The notes beneath the pieces are model-generated. The model saw only the letters and a program-made list of their open reading frames with translations. It had not been told where the DNA came from and made no database searches. Shown piece after piece: positions 1 to 12,570 of a DNA stretch of 64,000 nucleotides (its first letter is position 1; the number at the start of each line of letters is the position of its first letter). A program made the translations under genes and the position numbers. The stretch spans positions 45,465,885 through 45,529,884 of the forward strand of contig CAIIXF020000001.1 of the NCBI GenBank assembly GCA_903813345.2, read 5' to 3'. The DNA comes from Owenia fusiformis. Taxonomy: Eukaryota > Annelida > Polychaeta > Sabellida > Oweniidae.

Positions 1-3000
1 TATCTTTTGCGAGTTATCGTACTGCGCGAAATCCATTTTGTTGATTCATGTATATTACGTAAAACTAAACTAATGTATTTATGTTTGTGTTCGATTGTGC
101 ATGCTTTCTAATTTATGGTTTTGCATTGCATTTGCATGAGTGGTTAGCTATATTCATAATTGTACGATATTTCACATTGCAAAAAGTGAATGTTTGAAAA
201 TATATCTTAATGCAGAATATAAATACATAATTTCAAAAATACTCATTGATTCAGCATTTATATAGTACGCACTCACCTTCGTCACAAAATCACAAATTGA
301 AGACCCGCATCTGTTAGGTAGATCGATGGCGTTTGCTTTTCAATTATTGTGTTGGTGACCTTGAGATATTTGTAATATGTCAAATCTTTTCAATTTGAAG
401 AGTTAATTCTGAAGAATTTGAAAAATCGACTTACCCCGTGGATGGACAGTTGTAGTTTTTACAGCTTTCTTTATTACTTCTCCACTTATGCGTCTTAAAT
501 TATAAAATAAGCTCTCAATAAAACGTGAAAAGGTTTGGTACCTTTGTAGTTCAAAGTTATGACTACTCGATGTTTAAGTTTGATGTTTAACATTCATAAA
601 ACTTATTCAAAGTGATATAGTTTGATGCAGTAATTAGTAGCTATGGCCCAAAGCCTAAAAACAACTGTGTAGTATGTTTTAATTCCGGTAAAATTAGGCT
701 TATATTAAATGATTGCATGCCCTTTGGCAGAAATGAATTCCTCAATGGTTTGGCAGTGATTCTGTCAGATGCGATGTGATGCAGCCAAAGTACAGTTTGT
801 AAATCAAATCAGTATATGGATTACTTAGCTACATACGCTAGACATTAAAAGGATGCTAATTTATTACAATAAGACATTTTTATTGTTTTAAGATATGTTA
901 AGGAACTTAAATGAGGACTTATAATCGTGGAAATGGGCCTGGAAGGTACAGTGTACGTTCAGATCCTCTACACATGCGCGCAAGACACCGTATTACGTGT
1001 AGTTTTGAACGTGTGTTCTGAGAACAAAAGGCGTTTACTGTCAAATTATGTCACAATTTACGAAAGTATTGAACTTATAATTTGAACAAATGACGATAAC
1101 ATTTCAGGGTCAACATTTTTTCATTTAACTTAATAAACACATACTGATTCATTGTCAGGTCCACAAACATTTCTTGATATCGTTAACGTCATATTTTTAA
1201 TTTTCTGCAATTTTATTGATAATTTATTATTTTAGAGCAACACACTTACGTTTGTGTGTTTCTAATCCTGCATATGGTTTATTGATGAGATAGTTATCTA
1301 AATTGTGTCCAAATCGCATACACCTGGGTACAACCATGGGCGTCCTTGGTACAACTGAATGTCGAGAGAGCCGAAATATGATCACCGTAACCCCTTTCGA
1401 TAAATCAAAACAATAGTCAGTATATATTTTTGTTCCAGGGCCCCATGACGAACTAATCCATACACCACAGAAGAGAAACACAAATCACAATAGGTAAGTT
1501 CTCGTTTATGAATTCTAAATATTGTGAACAGTTTTATTATCTGTAACAAACATGATACTGCTTTACCATTCTCAACTATTTCAATTAAGGACCATGTATA
1601 TGGTTTAACATGTCTATACAAAATGATTTCTCTTCTCGTTTATTGTCTGATCGTTGGTACTGTAGTGATTTGTTTAAACTTCGATGTTACATACATACAT
1701 TACAACTTGAAGCACGATTCTGAATTTTCAAAGCAATCAGAATCTGATCAAATGTTTGCACATATTTTTTGCTGAGAAAATTGTGGTGAGAGAAATGCTA
1801 CTAACTGTGTATGTTAATAGTTAACCTAATATGTGACAAAACTATTGATATGATGGTACATGATAAGGCCAAAGATAGAAAGCATAATGAGTTGCATGAA
1901 ACGTTTAACGTTACACGAATCTATGTTTATAAACGCCAAAGCGGTATCGAAACATTGATGACAAATTAGCGACGTATTTGAAAAGGTAAGTATTTTAAGA
2001 AATTTTAATTGTTGCGTCTTTGACTGAAGATCTACGAAGATCTAAAACATTAGTTGCAGCCCAGAAAGTACAGAGAGTTCATTGCGAAGAAACCATTGAT
2101 ATATTCTTTCATAGATATCTCCTTATCTTGGTGAAAGGAAACGTGAACTTATACTGTTATATAATTCACGTACAGTAATTAGATATGATCTAATTCTTAT
2201 TGTCGTATTCTCCACATCGGAGTGAATCCAAGGATGACATATGGTCGATAATGTTCGATAATGATAATCTAAAGCAACCTGAGACAACAATGAACCTCAA
2301 AACAAAAAACGTCATGCAAACTTAACTGACATAAGAAAATATACAAAAAGAATAGAATCGATACATGTGGATCGCTCTGATCATACTGAGCATACTGCAA
2401 CGGATGTGAATTGTAACATCCTGGAAATTTGCTTTCTAGTTTGAAAAAGGACATGCGCTTTAAGTTGATTGCCATCTTGTTAATGAGATATAATTACGAA
2501 ACCTTTGTTGATGTATTACCTTAGGATATAAGCTGTTTACAGTGGCATACATATTATACATGTACCATCGCATAATTACGAGCAATCCTTATTTCATCTA
2601 CTGGTTTGATTGTAACAAGTATTCGGTTTATTAATCGTTAATGGTCCTTTTTCCATAAAGCTTTGAAATCTTGTTAAGGTCTCGTTTTAATGTGATTTTA
2701 GTAGATCTGCTCTTTTGACCATGAAAGACTAAAATTTTCTTCCATTTGATGGCATATTTGAATTACCTGTGTAATTTCCTATCAAATCAACTTTGATTTG
2801 CACTGTTATTTGCCTTTATTCAAATTCTAATGATTTTCTAGTTGTCTGAAAAAGGTCGGGCTGAATCCCCATTGCCCCATTTTGGCCCCTTAGGCATTCA
2901 CAAAGTTTTTGCTTTAATCTGTTGGAATGACGTTCATTTTGATCACTTGTTTCTACTACCATCATTATGTTAGTCAGCATTGTCAGTATTATAGTATTTA

Positions 3001-5338
3001 CTATTGTACTTCTACTATTACAACTTACAAGTGTCAGAGCCTTGTACACTGTAGACCTCTTTAAAACGACAAAGGGTAGTTTGACTTCTCAGTATAGTGT
3101 ATCTATTCAAAGAGGTTCTGAAACATAAAAATGAAAATGAAAGACCACGATCTAATACGTGCATGTCAACTAGAATGAAAATACGTTTTCCAATGCTTGC
3201 AAGGTAAACGTACGCGTCATTATATGGTATTGTTAAATCGTTTACAACTCGTTTATTTAAATATCGTAGTACTAGCAGACTTTGCCTTTGTACCTAATAT
3301 CAGATATTGCTGCAATATCCACTATAGTAAATATTTTTTGAAATATTTTAGTTTTAATTCATTAAGTGATTGTCTATAGCTATGGGGTGAGAATTTTTGG
3401 CATGATAACATCCATTGACGGGATTGTTAACATTCTCATTGTCGGTCATGCATTTATTAAAATTTTGGCCAGATATTTTATTTTAGCTTGATGATATATA
3501 TTTACCTTAAAGATGAGCAAAGAACTCCCTTGAATAGCAATCAATGTGAGATGCCTACAAGCAACAAAACTGGATCAAGATCTCTCTGACTTATTTGTCA
3601 AGGTTTTTAAATTGATGTTGATGATGTGATTTTTCGAATGTAACGTTGATAGCCAAGGGCGTCTAATGATTTAATTAAATGCATCCAATTAATAAGAGTC
3701 ATTGACTATAAAACGTACAACAACGGGTATGGGTCATAAGTACTGGTAGTAACAATAAATTATATTTTACTCGTGACCTCGCGAAGTTTTATAGAGGTCA
3801 GTTAGACAATATGTAAGAACCTTGTATAATCAGTCAATTACCATTGCGTCATTGCAAATTAGTTAAACCATTGATGAGGATCTAGCGAAAGAGTCAGCCT
3901 ATTGTGCTCAAGTAAAGCTAACCGAATGAAAATATAAAACTATGAGCAAGTAGTAATACACAAGACATCCAAAACCTCTCTAAATGATTTTACAATAAAA
4001 TAATAATCAAGACACCTGCTTGGAATCTCCTCCTTTTAAGGTCACCTGAAATTTATGGCATACCATCGTGACATCCGTCAGTCATACTGAAGACCTTCCA
4101 GTTATTAAAGTTGCGGTTTGCTCATGTAAGTTTAATGGGGATAAGGTATTGTACAGAGGAAGTATGTCTAATGTACGATTATTCATTGTTTTGAGGCTAG
4201 GGGATAAAACCATCCATCACATGAAGATACTATCAGAGTTTTATTTCCAATTGTCCCTGACAGCATAAGTGTCCAATTAATAAATAAAACATATTGATAA
4301 AACATATCAATTTATCTTATTTCCTTTTCAAGTTGATTGTTTATATCTTTGGCATCAAGAAAAGACAACATATGCAGGAAGTTAAAGGTCAAAGGACAGC
4401 CCAAGAATGTGACGTTGGCCATCTTGATAGTACGAAGCTACATCTGTAATACATATTACCTTTAGCAATAAAGAAGAACCTGCGCTGTATTGATAGGAAA
4501 ACGTAATTATGGATCATGTAAAACTGCATGTTTGCAAAGAAATTAAACATATAAATATCCAGTCAAATATGTCATACTAATTATTCTAAAATGAGATGGA
4601 TTTGGTTAACTTTCCGGCTGGACAAACATAAATATAAAAGGTTAGACATTTGTACTATTTAAAGCGCAGCTTTACATAAATTCATCTATTTGATTATTCT
4701 CAATTTGCACTGCTTCGTGTAGTAGAATTACACAAAACGGATTTATCAATAAACATGGATCCCCAGAAAGGAGCTGTTTAAATAACTAAAGGGTCAATAT
4801 GGAGTGAACAAGAGTTTGGACAAATAACAACTGGAAGATTTGTCCGAGTTTCATAATTTATTATGGCATAATAACGGGATGGTTTCATAACTAAACTTAA
4901 ATGAACTACAGTTGCCGAAAGCGCAGCGTCATTTCTTAGTGTTTGCATTTAGCAAGACGAATTATAAAACTAAGTATTTAACAAACAAAACACACGGTCT
5001 ATTGTTGACGATATTTTACTTTTCAATTGTAGTTGTTTTTTATAGTTTGGATTTTATTAATCGAAAACAATTTAAACATATTTAAGATAACAAAGGATCG
5101 ATGAGTATTTAAAACATCGTATTGATGTCCAATATATATTGATAGCCAATATCTTAATTGGAGGGTTGAGGAGTCCTTTAAAACATTATTGTTGTTCCAT
5201 AATTGTATCGTAATAGATCGTTTGTATTAGCTTTGCATTATAGTAATGTTTTATAGAGGTATCTTGTGTTTTGTAGATAGTATTTCTTTTCATAATGCTC
5301 TAATGTTTTAGATATATGGTGGCATTTTATGTTTTTAG
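1..5338. other. Upstream non-coding region, no recognisable gene
   Basis: All open frames here are under about 85 codons and none resembles a known protein. I see no RNA gene and no clear repeat array. An AG at 5337-5338, right before the DUOXA start codon, suggests that a 5' untranslated exon of that gene lies somewhere in this stretch, but I could not place it. I also looked on both strands for dual oxidase (DUOX) exons, which often neighbour DUOXA, and found none. Confidence 0.6.
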
Positions 5339-5340
5339 GT

Positions 5341-8300
5341 ATGGGGAATGGCTGGTTTGACGCATGGCGAGATGAGGGGGAGCCTACATATTATTCTGAG
5401 CTTACAAGTCCTGTTACTACGGATGTTGCTATCATCAGCGTCGTTTTCGCCTGCGCCATCATTTCAGCGGCACTCTTAGTTGCCGTTATCGGTACTAGAG
5501 GCACTGGAGTAAGTATCCATTTGAGATTAGTGATTTATCTTACATTTGCCGCTGTCAGATGTTAATTTATTAACCATGTCGATTTCAAATATTATGTACA
5601 CTTTTATTAGTATTAGAATATTTATGATTTTAAGTGTTAGATTTTAAAATACGTTTGACTTATTTGTACAAGTTTACATTGTGCCATATTGAAGAAATTC
5701 GTGACTTGCTTTATATACTCAATAGTTAATTTAAATAATTCATCTTTTCACTCAGGATGTTTGGAGGTAATGTCATATATCTTATATACTTATACAGTGA
5801 CATCATGATTAAAATCTACTTTAGAAAATCTACTTAGTTCATATGACCTTTATATTTTATATTTGTTTCAAGCATTGTTCTTGTTGACATGACTTTTTAA
5901 TGAGTAATGACTTTGATTTCTACTTTTTAGAAATGGAAGACATTTATTAGAGTCATATACAGCTTATTTATAGGAATATCAATCTTATGTAAGTGTTATG
6001 TATTTATTTTGCGATTGTAGTTTGGATAATACGCCCAGAACGAAAGTCAATAAGACTCTTAGAACTTAAGATGGTGTTTTTCTCAAAATTAATTAATCAT
6101 ACCCGAAAGAACAATAAAATATTGATGAATTGTTTTTGAATTATCGGTTACTTCATTCGGCGCTTATAATTATTGACTTTGAGTCATTATGTTCTGCTGA
6201 ACTGATATTTTATTGTATGTAATGTATGCAATTTTGGTAAAAATCGCAAATCTGAACTAGTATAACCATTATATTTGAACATTGACAAACCAAATGAAAT
6301 AAGATTCGAACTTTAATATGATTAACTAATTCTTGAAAATGTTTTTTTTAATAAGTGACGACAACAGGACAAGGGTGGCTGAACTCTACTGTGCATACAC
6401 ATCACGAGTATATGATGATGACCGACTGGGAGATGATGTCCGATATATCTGTGAAACTTGGCCTGAACTGGGTCAACATAACGCTGTCAGGTATGTTGAG
6501 TTCTTATGTAAACATAAGCGCAGCTTTGGGGACTCGAACTGACCGCGACCCGCCGTATTTGTACATCTGGCAGGACAGGTCAATCAATCAATCAACTACA
6601 TAATACGCATCCTGTAAAAAAGATAATGTTCAGCTATTGCGAAGGACAATGGACTATAAAACTCAGAAGAATCCCTCCAACTATCAATGGTTTCAAAACT
6701 GCGTCATTTGATGAGCGTGTGGGTGGGGAAAACGTACTCCATATTACGTATATCGCGTTAACATATAGTATGATGATGGTTTTAGTATCGTACATGTACT
6801 TATTGTGTTTATGGCTTGCTTGTAAATTTAAGATGATAGCTTTTGTGCTGCTAGAGGCTTTTTCAAAAGCTTTGATCCGACCATTACTGTCTGAACAACT
6901 ATAATACACGTGACATTGAAATATTAGACAATTGTTGACCTTTTGAAATGAGAAAGCACAATTATATACAAATGAAAAACGCAAACATTTCAGCTGACTC
7001 ATTTATACATGAAAATCACATAGAATCAATAAATTAAATACTGAAGTATCACTAAATTAAATGCTGAAGACAGTGCTTTGTAAATGGTTGATTTGTTGTC
7101 ATTTTCAAATGTTGTGCAGTGGACTTCCTTGTCTTGTATCTGATGCAAATAAATTAAAATGTGCTATTTTTTTATTGTAGGCAGTATATCAAATAATCAA
7201 TCAACCCAACCTGTATACTACAATGAGAGATTCAAATGGATAGGAGGTATGTTTTAAATATTAGAGGTGACCGGAGCAAAACGGGTCACTTTTGGGTGGT
7301 TTACAAGACCGATTGGTCATTCATCAAGCCTGTGACGTGCAAAACGGATCTTTTTATTCATCGATTCATTTCTTTAATTTGATAGTATTTTGTGTTTAAA
7401 TACTGTCAATAATTTAATTGGCCATGTCTATTTCAAAATAATATTATTTTCTTTAAGTGCAGTTCCGAGGATTATAAGTTTACCAATCCTACTCTCCGAT
7501 AAAACATGAACTATTGTTGCAGTTCTTAAATTAATGTAGCACAAACGTATAAGAAATATATAGCTCACTGGTGACATGGTTCCATATCACATCACAAACA
7601 TGTTTCATTTCTGTAAATGTTGACTCTACCAATCTTACAGTGTCTCAACTCGATGAGGAGTACCACGATGGACTGAGACGTGGTCTTCCTGATGCACTGC
7701 TGTATATAGCGGAGTATTTCCATTCGGACCAGGGCGGTATTCGCTGGACAAGAAGCTTCCGAGAAGCTGGCTTTTATGTCTATATTTTATTATGGTAAAT
7801 GATCTATAAATGTACATATTTATTTATGTAATCAGACAAAGGAGAGTAAAGCTTTAAAAACAGTTAGTCTTTCACACCAATTCATCGTGTACCATCCATC
7901 CTCAACCCCAATACACATCTATCAAGAGATTCGATGCGAGAGCATGTAGGTTCAAAAGTGATGATTCTGCAAAATGTATGAATGAATGCATGTAAACAAG
8001 TCGTGGATTATATGAGTTATAAATGTTACGAGTTACGAGTTCTAACTTTTCTAGAGGCTAAGGTTCAAATAACAGTAAATGACATACAAATTGTTGAAGT
8101 CCGATAATAAATCAATTCTATTTATATAGATCATTTGGCTAGTTTTGTGAAAGGCCCCTGTCAAGAGTACTCTCGCTGTAGAGTCAGTTCCTTGATCTCC
8201 ATAAACATGACCAGGATCACGGCGAGGTGTTGCCCCCATATCTTGGACAATTGTCAACTCTTGGTTCATTTCCGATTACATGCACATTATCATTACATGT

Positions 8301-9938
8301 AATGGCCGGACGAAGGGCATCATAATTCATTTACTGATATTATAAACTAAAATATATTTTCGGTTAATCAAGGTCACTTACTTGCAAATCAAAATTATAT
8401 AACAATCGATTAAAAGGAACAGTTGGCAACATCTAAATAAGACACAAACGCACATTATAATCAAATTGATAAGCTTATCCATGTCTCATCAGAAGCAAAT
8501 ATTTTTTTAATTTTAGGGTTTCGTTTGCGTTCTGGGTAATCTGCAATATTCTGTTGTGTATGGCTGTCTTTTATGGCGCCATCATGCTTGCGTTAAGTGG
8601 TGTCGTACTTATCACTGCCAATATCCTCTACCATATAAGCCAACCGACGAATGTGATGGTCATACCGTTTGAGGACGATATGATGACGTTTGAGTATGGC
8701 TGGTGCTTCTGGCTAGAGGCCGCCGCAGGTTAGCACATTATACGTCAACTAAATATGGACGTAGTTAAAATCATTTTGTATTTAAAGGTCAAAGCTAATA
8801 AGTTAAATAATTGATCCAACTGGCCCAACCTATTTCAACCGTGCCCGACTTTGCCCAGTGATCCATATTGCTTTGCAATTTTCGCTGTTGAAGAAATTTG
8901 GACCTCATCGAGTGAAAATTGATTTTGCCAAAACTATTCATTTTTTCGTAGAGGGAGAGCTTATCAATGTTAGAGTTATAGGATGATAATCTTTCTGTTG
9001 TTAGGTGTACTTGCACTGTTGGGTGGAATAGGGATTATGTTGTTCGCCGAGGCTTTCCCTAGAACTGCTGCCAGGTTTTTCCTCATCGATACTTCGCATT
9101 TAGACGAAATGGTTACGTACTCAATGGATCATCTAGAAAAAGATAAGGTCGGTATCTCCCTGGTTTTGAACGTTAACTTGTTTCTCTGGCACATAATTAA
9201 CTAGTTCCGACGATTAACGGTTTTGCAGTAACCCTCAATGAGACTTTCTGTTGGTTTTTCTTCCAGTCCAAAACTGAATGGTATACAAACAAAGGATTTC
9301 TCCCCGAGCAATACTTAGAAGACATATCTCGTGTGAGAACACCGTCAATCTTCAAGGCGCCCAATTCTGGGTCATCTGATAACGATCCTCCATCGATGAC
9401 TCTAGTTAATGAGCGTAAATTAAGCTCTCATTCAAACTACTCTGAAATGTCCGGATTAAGTCAGGAAAGCCACATCGGGGAGCAATATGTCCCTCATGTA
9501 CAGAGTAGGGCAAATACGTCATCACTACCAGCGTCATCCATCGAGGCGGGGTATAAGGCATCAGCTAACAGACGAGCGTCTATGCACGTAGGGGAACTCG
9601 GTGCTCTCAACATCAAAAGCCTCTTGGACCCGGATACAACAGCGCCAAGAAGGATGTCTGTGCCTCATTACCTCCACCCACCTACACATCTACTTACACC
9701 GGACTCTAGGAGAAAGACACATAAACATTATGGATCACACAGATCCTTAAGCTCTGATATAGATAAGATTGAAGAAGGAAACTCCGAGGAAGAAGACCAG
9801 GTGAATTCCGAAGAAAGCGAGGCCATGAGCGCTCAAAATGACAACGAATCGAGGTCCGGTTCAGAATCAAGACGCGGCTCTAAATCAACCCTTGGGGCAC
9901 CATCCTATGTTGAAACCAACGCGGACACTCTGTTTTAA
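5341..9938 (+). CDS. DUOXA: Dual oxidase maturation factor (DUOXA family), 8 coding exons
   Basis: DUOXA proteins are ER and plasma membrane partners that mature dual oxidase and carry it to the cell surface for H2O2 production. Coding exons: 5341-5508, 5931-5988, 6356-6490, 7181-7246, 7641-7794, 8517-8728, 9005-9147, 9267-9938; total 1608 nt, 535 aa. Family landmarks in order: TM1 at about residues 27-50; the KWKTFIRVIYSLFIG stretch leading into TM2; an extracellular loop with sequons N-S-T and V-N-I-T-L; RRGLPDALLYIAEYF before TM3; then hydrophobic stretches up to about residue 300 that fit the five-TM family plan. The family is usually about 320-480 aa; the excess here is a Ser-rich tail (about 313-535) with RRxS/T motifs and an acidic cluster. 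The start is the ATG after a possible 5'UTR splice acceptor; an in-frame upstream ATG at 5329 is less likely. The exon 3 acceptor (AG 6354-6355) was chosen to keep the frame open. Two AATAAA hexamers follow at about 10069-10081. Confidence 0.93.
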
Positions 9939-11595
9939 AAAGATTCATTATACATAAATGATTGTTTTTGACTGATAGTATATTTTTATTACAAAATGAA
10001 GTGTGGTAAACCACAAGAAAAATATATCGAGAAATAACAGCATCTTATACCCATAAACAAGAGATAGGAATAAAGAATAAAGGACTATTTCAACTTTCAT
10101 TTTGATATCAGTTGCTTGGTGCCAACTTTACTCCAGATTTACCAGTGACATTAATTATATTTTATATATTAAATTATTGTTATATTTAACACACGTACAT
10201 GCAATCATTTTCATTTTGTAAATTCTCAGTTTTATCACATTGAGGTTGTGGTACCAAGACAAAAGCTTCGTCTAAGCTATCCTCCACACGAAAGAGGTCA
10301 TCAGCATCTAAAAGAATAGATCAATACTCCTTAGTAGCCATGCGTTTGCAATGGAGGATGGCTATATCCACGAAGATGCTTCTCATTGTGTAATTGTCAT
10401 CAATCTCATTTTAGAGATCAAGGTGTTTTAATCTTACATTGACCGCATATTTCATAAATCACAAAGGGCGGTAATTCAAATACGCTTATGCAATAGAAGT
10501 TGTATGAGATTGAGTAAACTTTCGTCTGACGCCTGATCTGCATAAATACCATTACTCAATTAGTAAATGAATATATATTTTACTATAATTCTGTAAGAAC
10601 ATATCGCAATTGTACATAGAAATTGGATTGTTGATTATCAACAAGATAATAGGATCACAGTATTTATAATTACTAAATAAAACGTTAACAAGCTTATATA
10701 TGATATGTGCTTCTTTTTTATTTGTTCATAATCTTTTTATTAATTCCTAAAAAGCCACGTTACTAAATGAACCAAATGTAATATTTTGTGAGGAAAGTAC
10801 AAACTAGAATCAGAATTAAGATATAACACAATATATAATTGAGACATTAGAGAGATTTTGCTTATACAGGCAGATTTCCACAGAGCACCCTTTCTTTGGT
10901 GATGAATCCGTTTACACCTATATTATAAATTGTCCAATGATGGTTCCAGATCTCTCTGACAGATATAACTAGGTGTCTTAATCTGCAGGTACTAGAAGAT
11001 GCGGCATTATTGTTAAATTGTTGATTTGAATATGCCTTAAATGATCCCACCTCATTTTGCATCGATTAAAAGAATTCTGGTGGGAAATACCTGCCTATTT
11101 TAGGTTGAGAGAACCAAACAAACCAAACGATTTTTTTAATCTGACTAATATCAATGAGCATAAGACAATTGCAACATTATTTCAAGTTATGCTACCTTAG
11201 CACCACATCTAGTGCTTCAATTAATGTAAATTCACTTTGAAACATCAACATGTCCAATAGGTTTAGAACAGATTTTGGTCCGTGATTGTGAAATGATTCC
11301 ACGTTAACCTAGTCTACATGTGATATATTTCCAGTAGACTCTCCAAACTAGTTAAAAAACGAGTTTTATGTCAAGCAAAATCTTTACGACCTTTTAAGTT
11401 CAAACATATATCAGTATACTTTTTACGAAAATCTAAGAATTCGCGAACGAATAGTTGATGCTGACACACGTTTTTCGCCAAAAAGGTCGTAGAGATGCTG
11501 CCTACATCTTGGGAAATCATGGGAAAAGTATCCCCGTAGCTGCGACATTTCGTAACATTTGAAAAGATACTCCACGGTGCATTTGGACTGTTCTA
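9939..11595. other. 3' flank of DUOXA, non-coding
   Basis: This stretch holds the probable DUOXA 3'UTR with AATAAA signals at about 10069-10081, then AT-rich DNA with no convincing ORF. An imperfect inverted repeat pairs about 10262-10293 with 10352-10384 (shared words GGAGGAT and CGAAG). It may be a decayed small transposon. Nothing else is recognised. Confidence 0.5.
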
Positions 11596-12524
11596 CAGAG
11601 TGTCTCAAAAAAATGTTACACTTACAAAAAGTTCAATATCTTTCATAATTTTGACTTGTCCCCTAAAATATACTTTGGATACCAAAAGACAAATCTTTCC
11701 CGAATAATTTGACACCATCAGATTCAAAATCTGTCCTTGATTGGCTCCACATGACAGCTTTTAGTGTCCCATAGTAAAATCTGACTTGCGCCAACTTCTA
11801 AACTTTCTTCTGAGCAGAAGCTTGACCATTAACTCATGTCATTCTGTAATTTTCCTATTTGTCTTACATATGGTCATTGGGTCTATTCGCATAAACATGT
11901 GGTCCCCTCGACATGTTGAATGTGAAAGCAAATCTGATCATGAGGTACCTTTGAGCATGCGAACATGCATTGTAATATCACACTGATTCCATCAATTATT
12001 TTTGTAGAAGTTCATTTAGGTCAGTTTGTGATGCTGTAAAGCGCTTTAAGAGGCCCTCCAAAAAATCAAGGGTGTAAAGTGGGATGGCCCTGGGGGCCAA
12101 TCAATTGGGTAATTCAATGCTATCTTTGATTTCCAAAGAGTTCTACCAAACGATCTGCCACAGGCCTTTGCACCATCCTGTTACCATCATACGTAACGAA
12201 ATTGAACCTTTGACAATGAAATGTTGTGTATCTATCCAGGAAAGAAACAACTGGATCATTGATCATATCAAGATATCACTGTCCACAGCATTCACACCAA
12301 AAAAAGAATTAACCATCACATGTCCAACCACTGCGAAGTTGGCGCAAATCAGATTTCACACGCCTCTATAAAATCTGTCCTGTGCAGCCAAATTTTGAAT
12401 CTGATGGTGTGGATTTATTTGAGAAAGGCTGGTCTTTTGGTATCTAAGTATATTTTAGGGGAAAGTCAAAATCATGAATGATATTGAACTTTTTGTAAGT
12501 GTAACATATTTTTGAGACACACTG
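11596..12524. mobile_element. MITE, 929 bp, long inverted repeats, TA target duplication
   Basis: The ends read CAGAGTGTCTCAAAAA and, on the opposite strand, CAGTGTGTCTCAAAAA. Each is flanked by TA (11594-11595 and 12525-12526), the target duplication of Tc1/mariner-type elements. The inverted similarity runs inward about 200 bp on each side, including GTTACACTTACAAAAAGTTC and CACCATCAGATTCAAAAT. No transposase remains, so it is non-autonomous. It lies 46 bp past the MOLO1 stop codon, probably within that gene's 3'UTR. Confidence 0.85.
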
Positions 12525-12570
12525 TAGTACGTTAACTGGATTTTTCTAGTCAAACTTTTAGAGGAAACAT

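Noticed and set aside
6371-6490. Alternative DUOXA exon 3 acceptor (ACAACAG before GACAAG)
   Set aside because: Joining to exon 2 creates a TGA stop. The upstream acceptor at 6354-6355 keeps the frame open and restores the expected loop sequence.
6634-7002. 122-codon minus-strand ORF in DUOXA intron 3
   Set aside because: No recognisable domain, no splice partners, and located within an intron of a well-supported gene.
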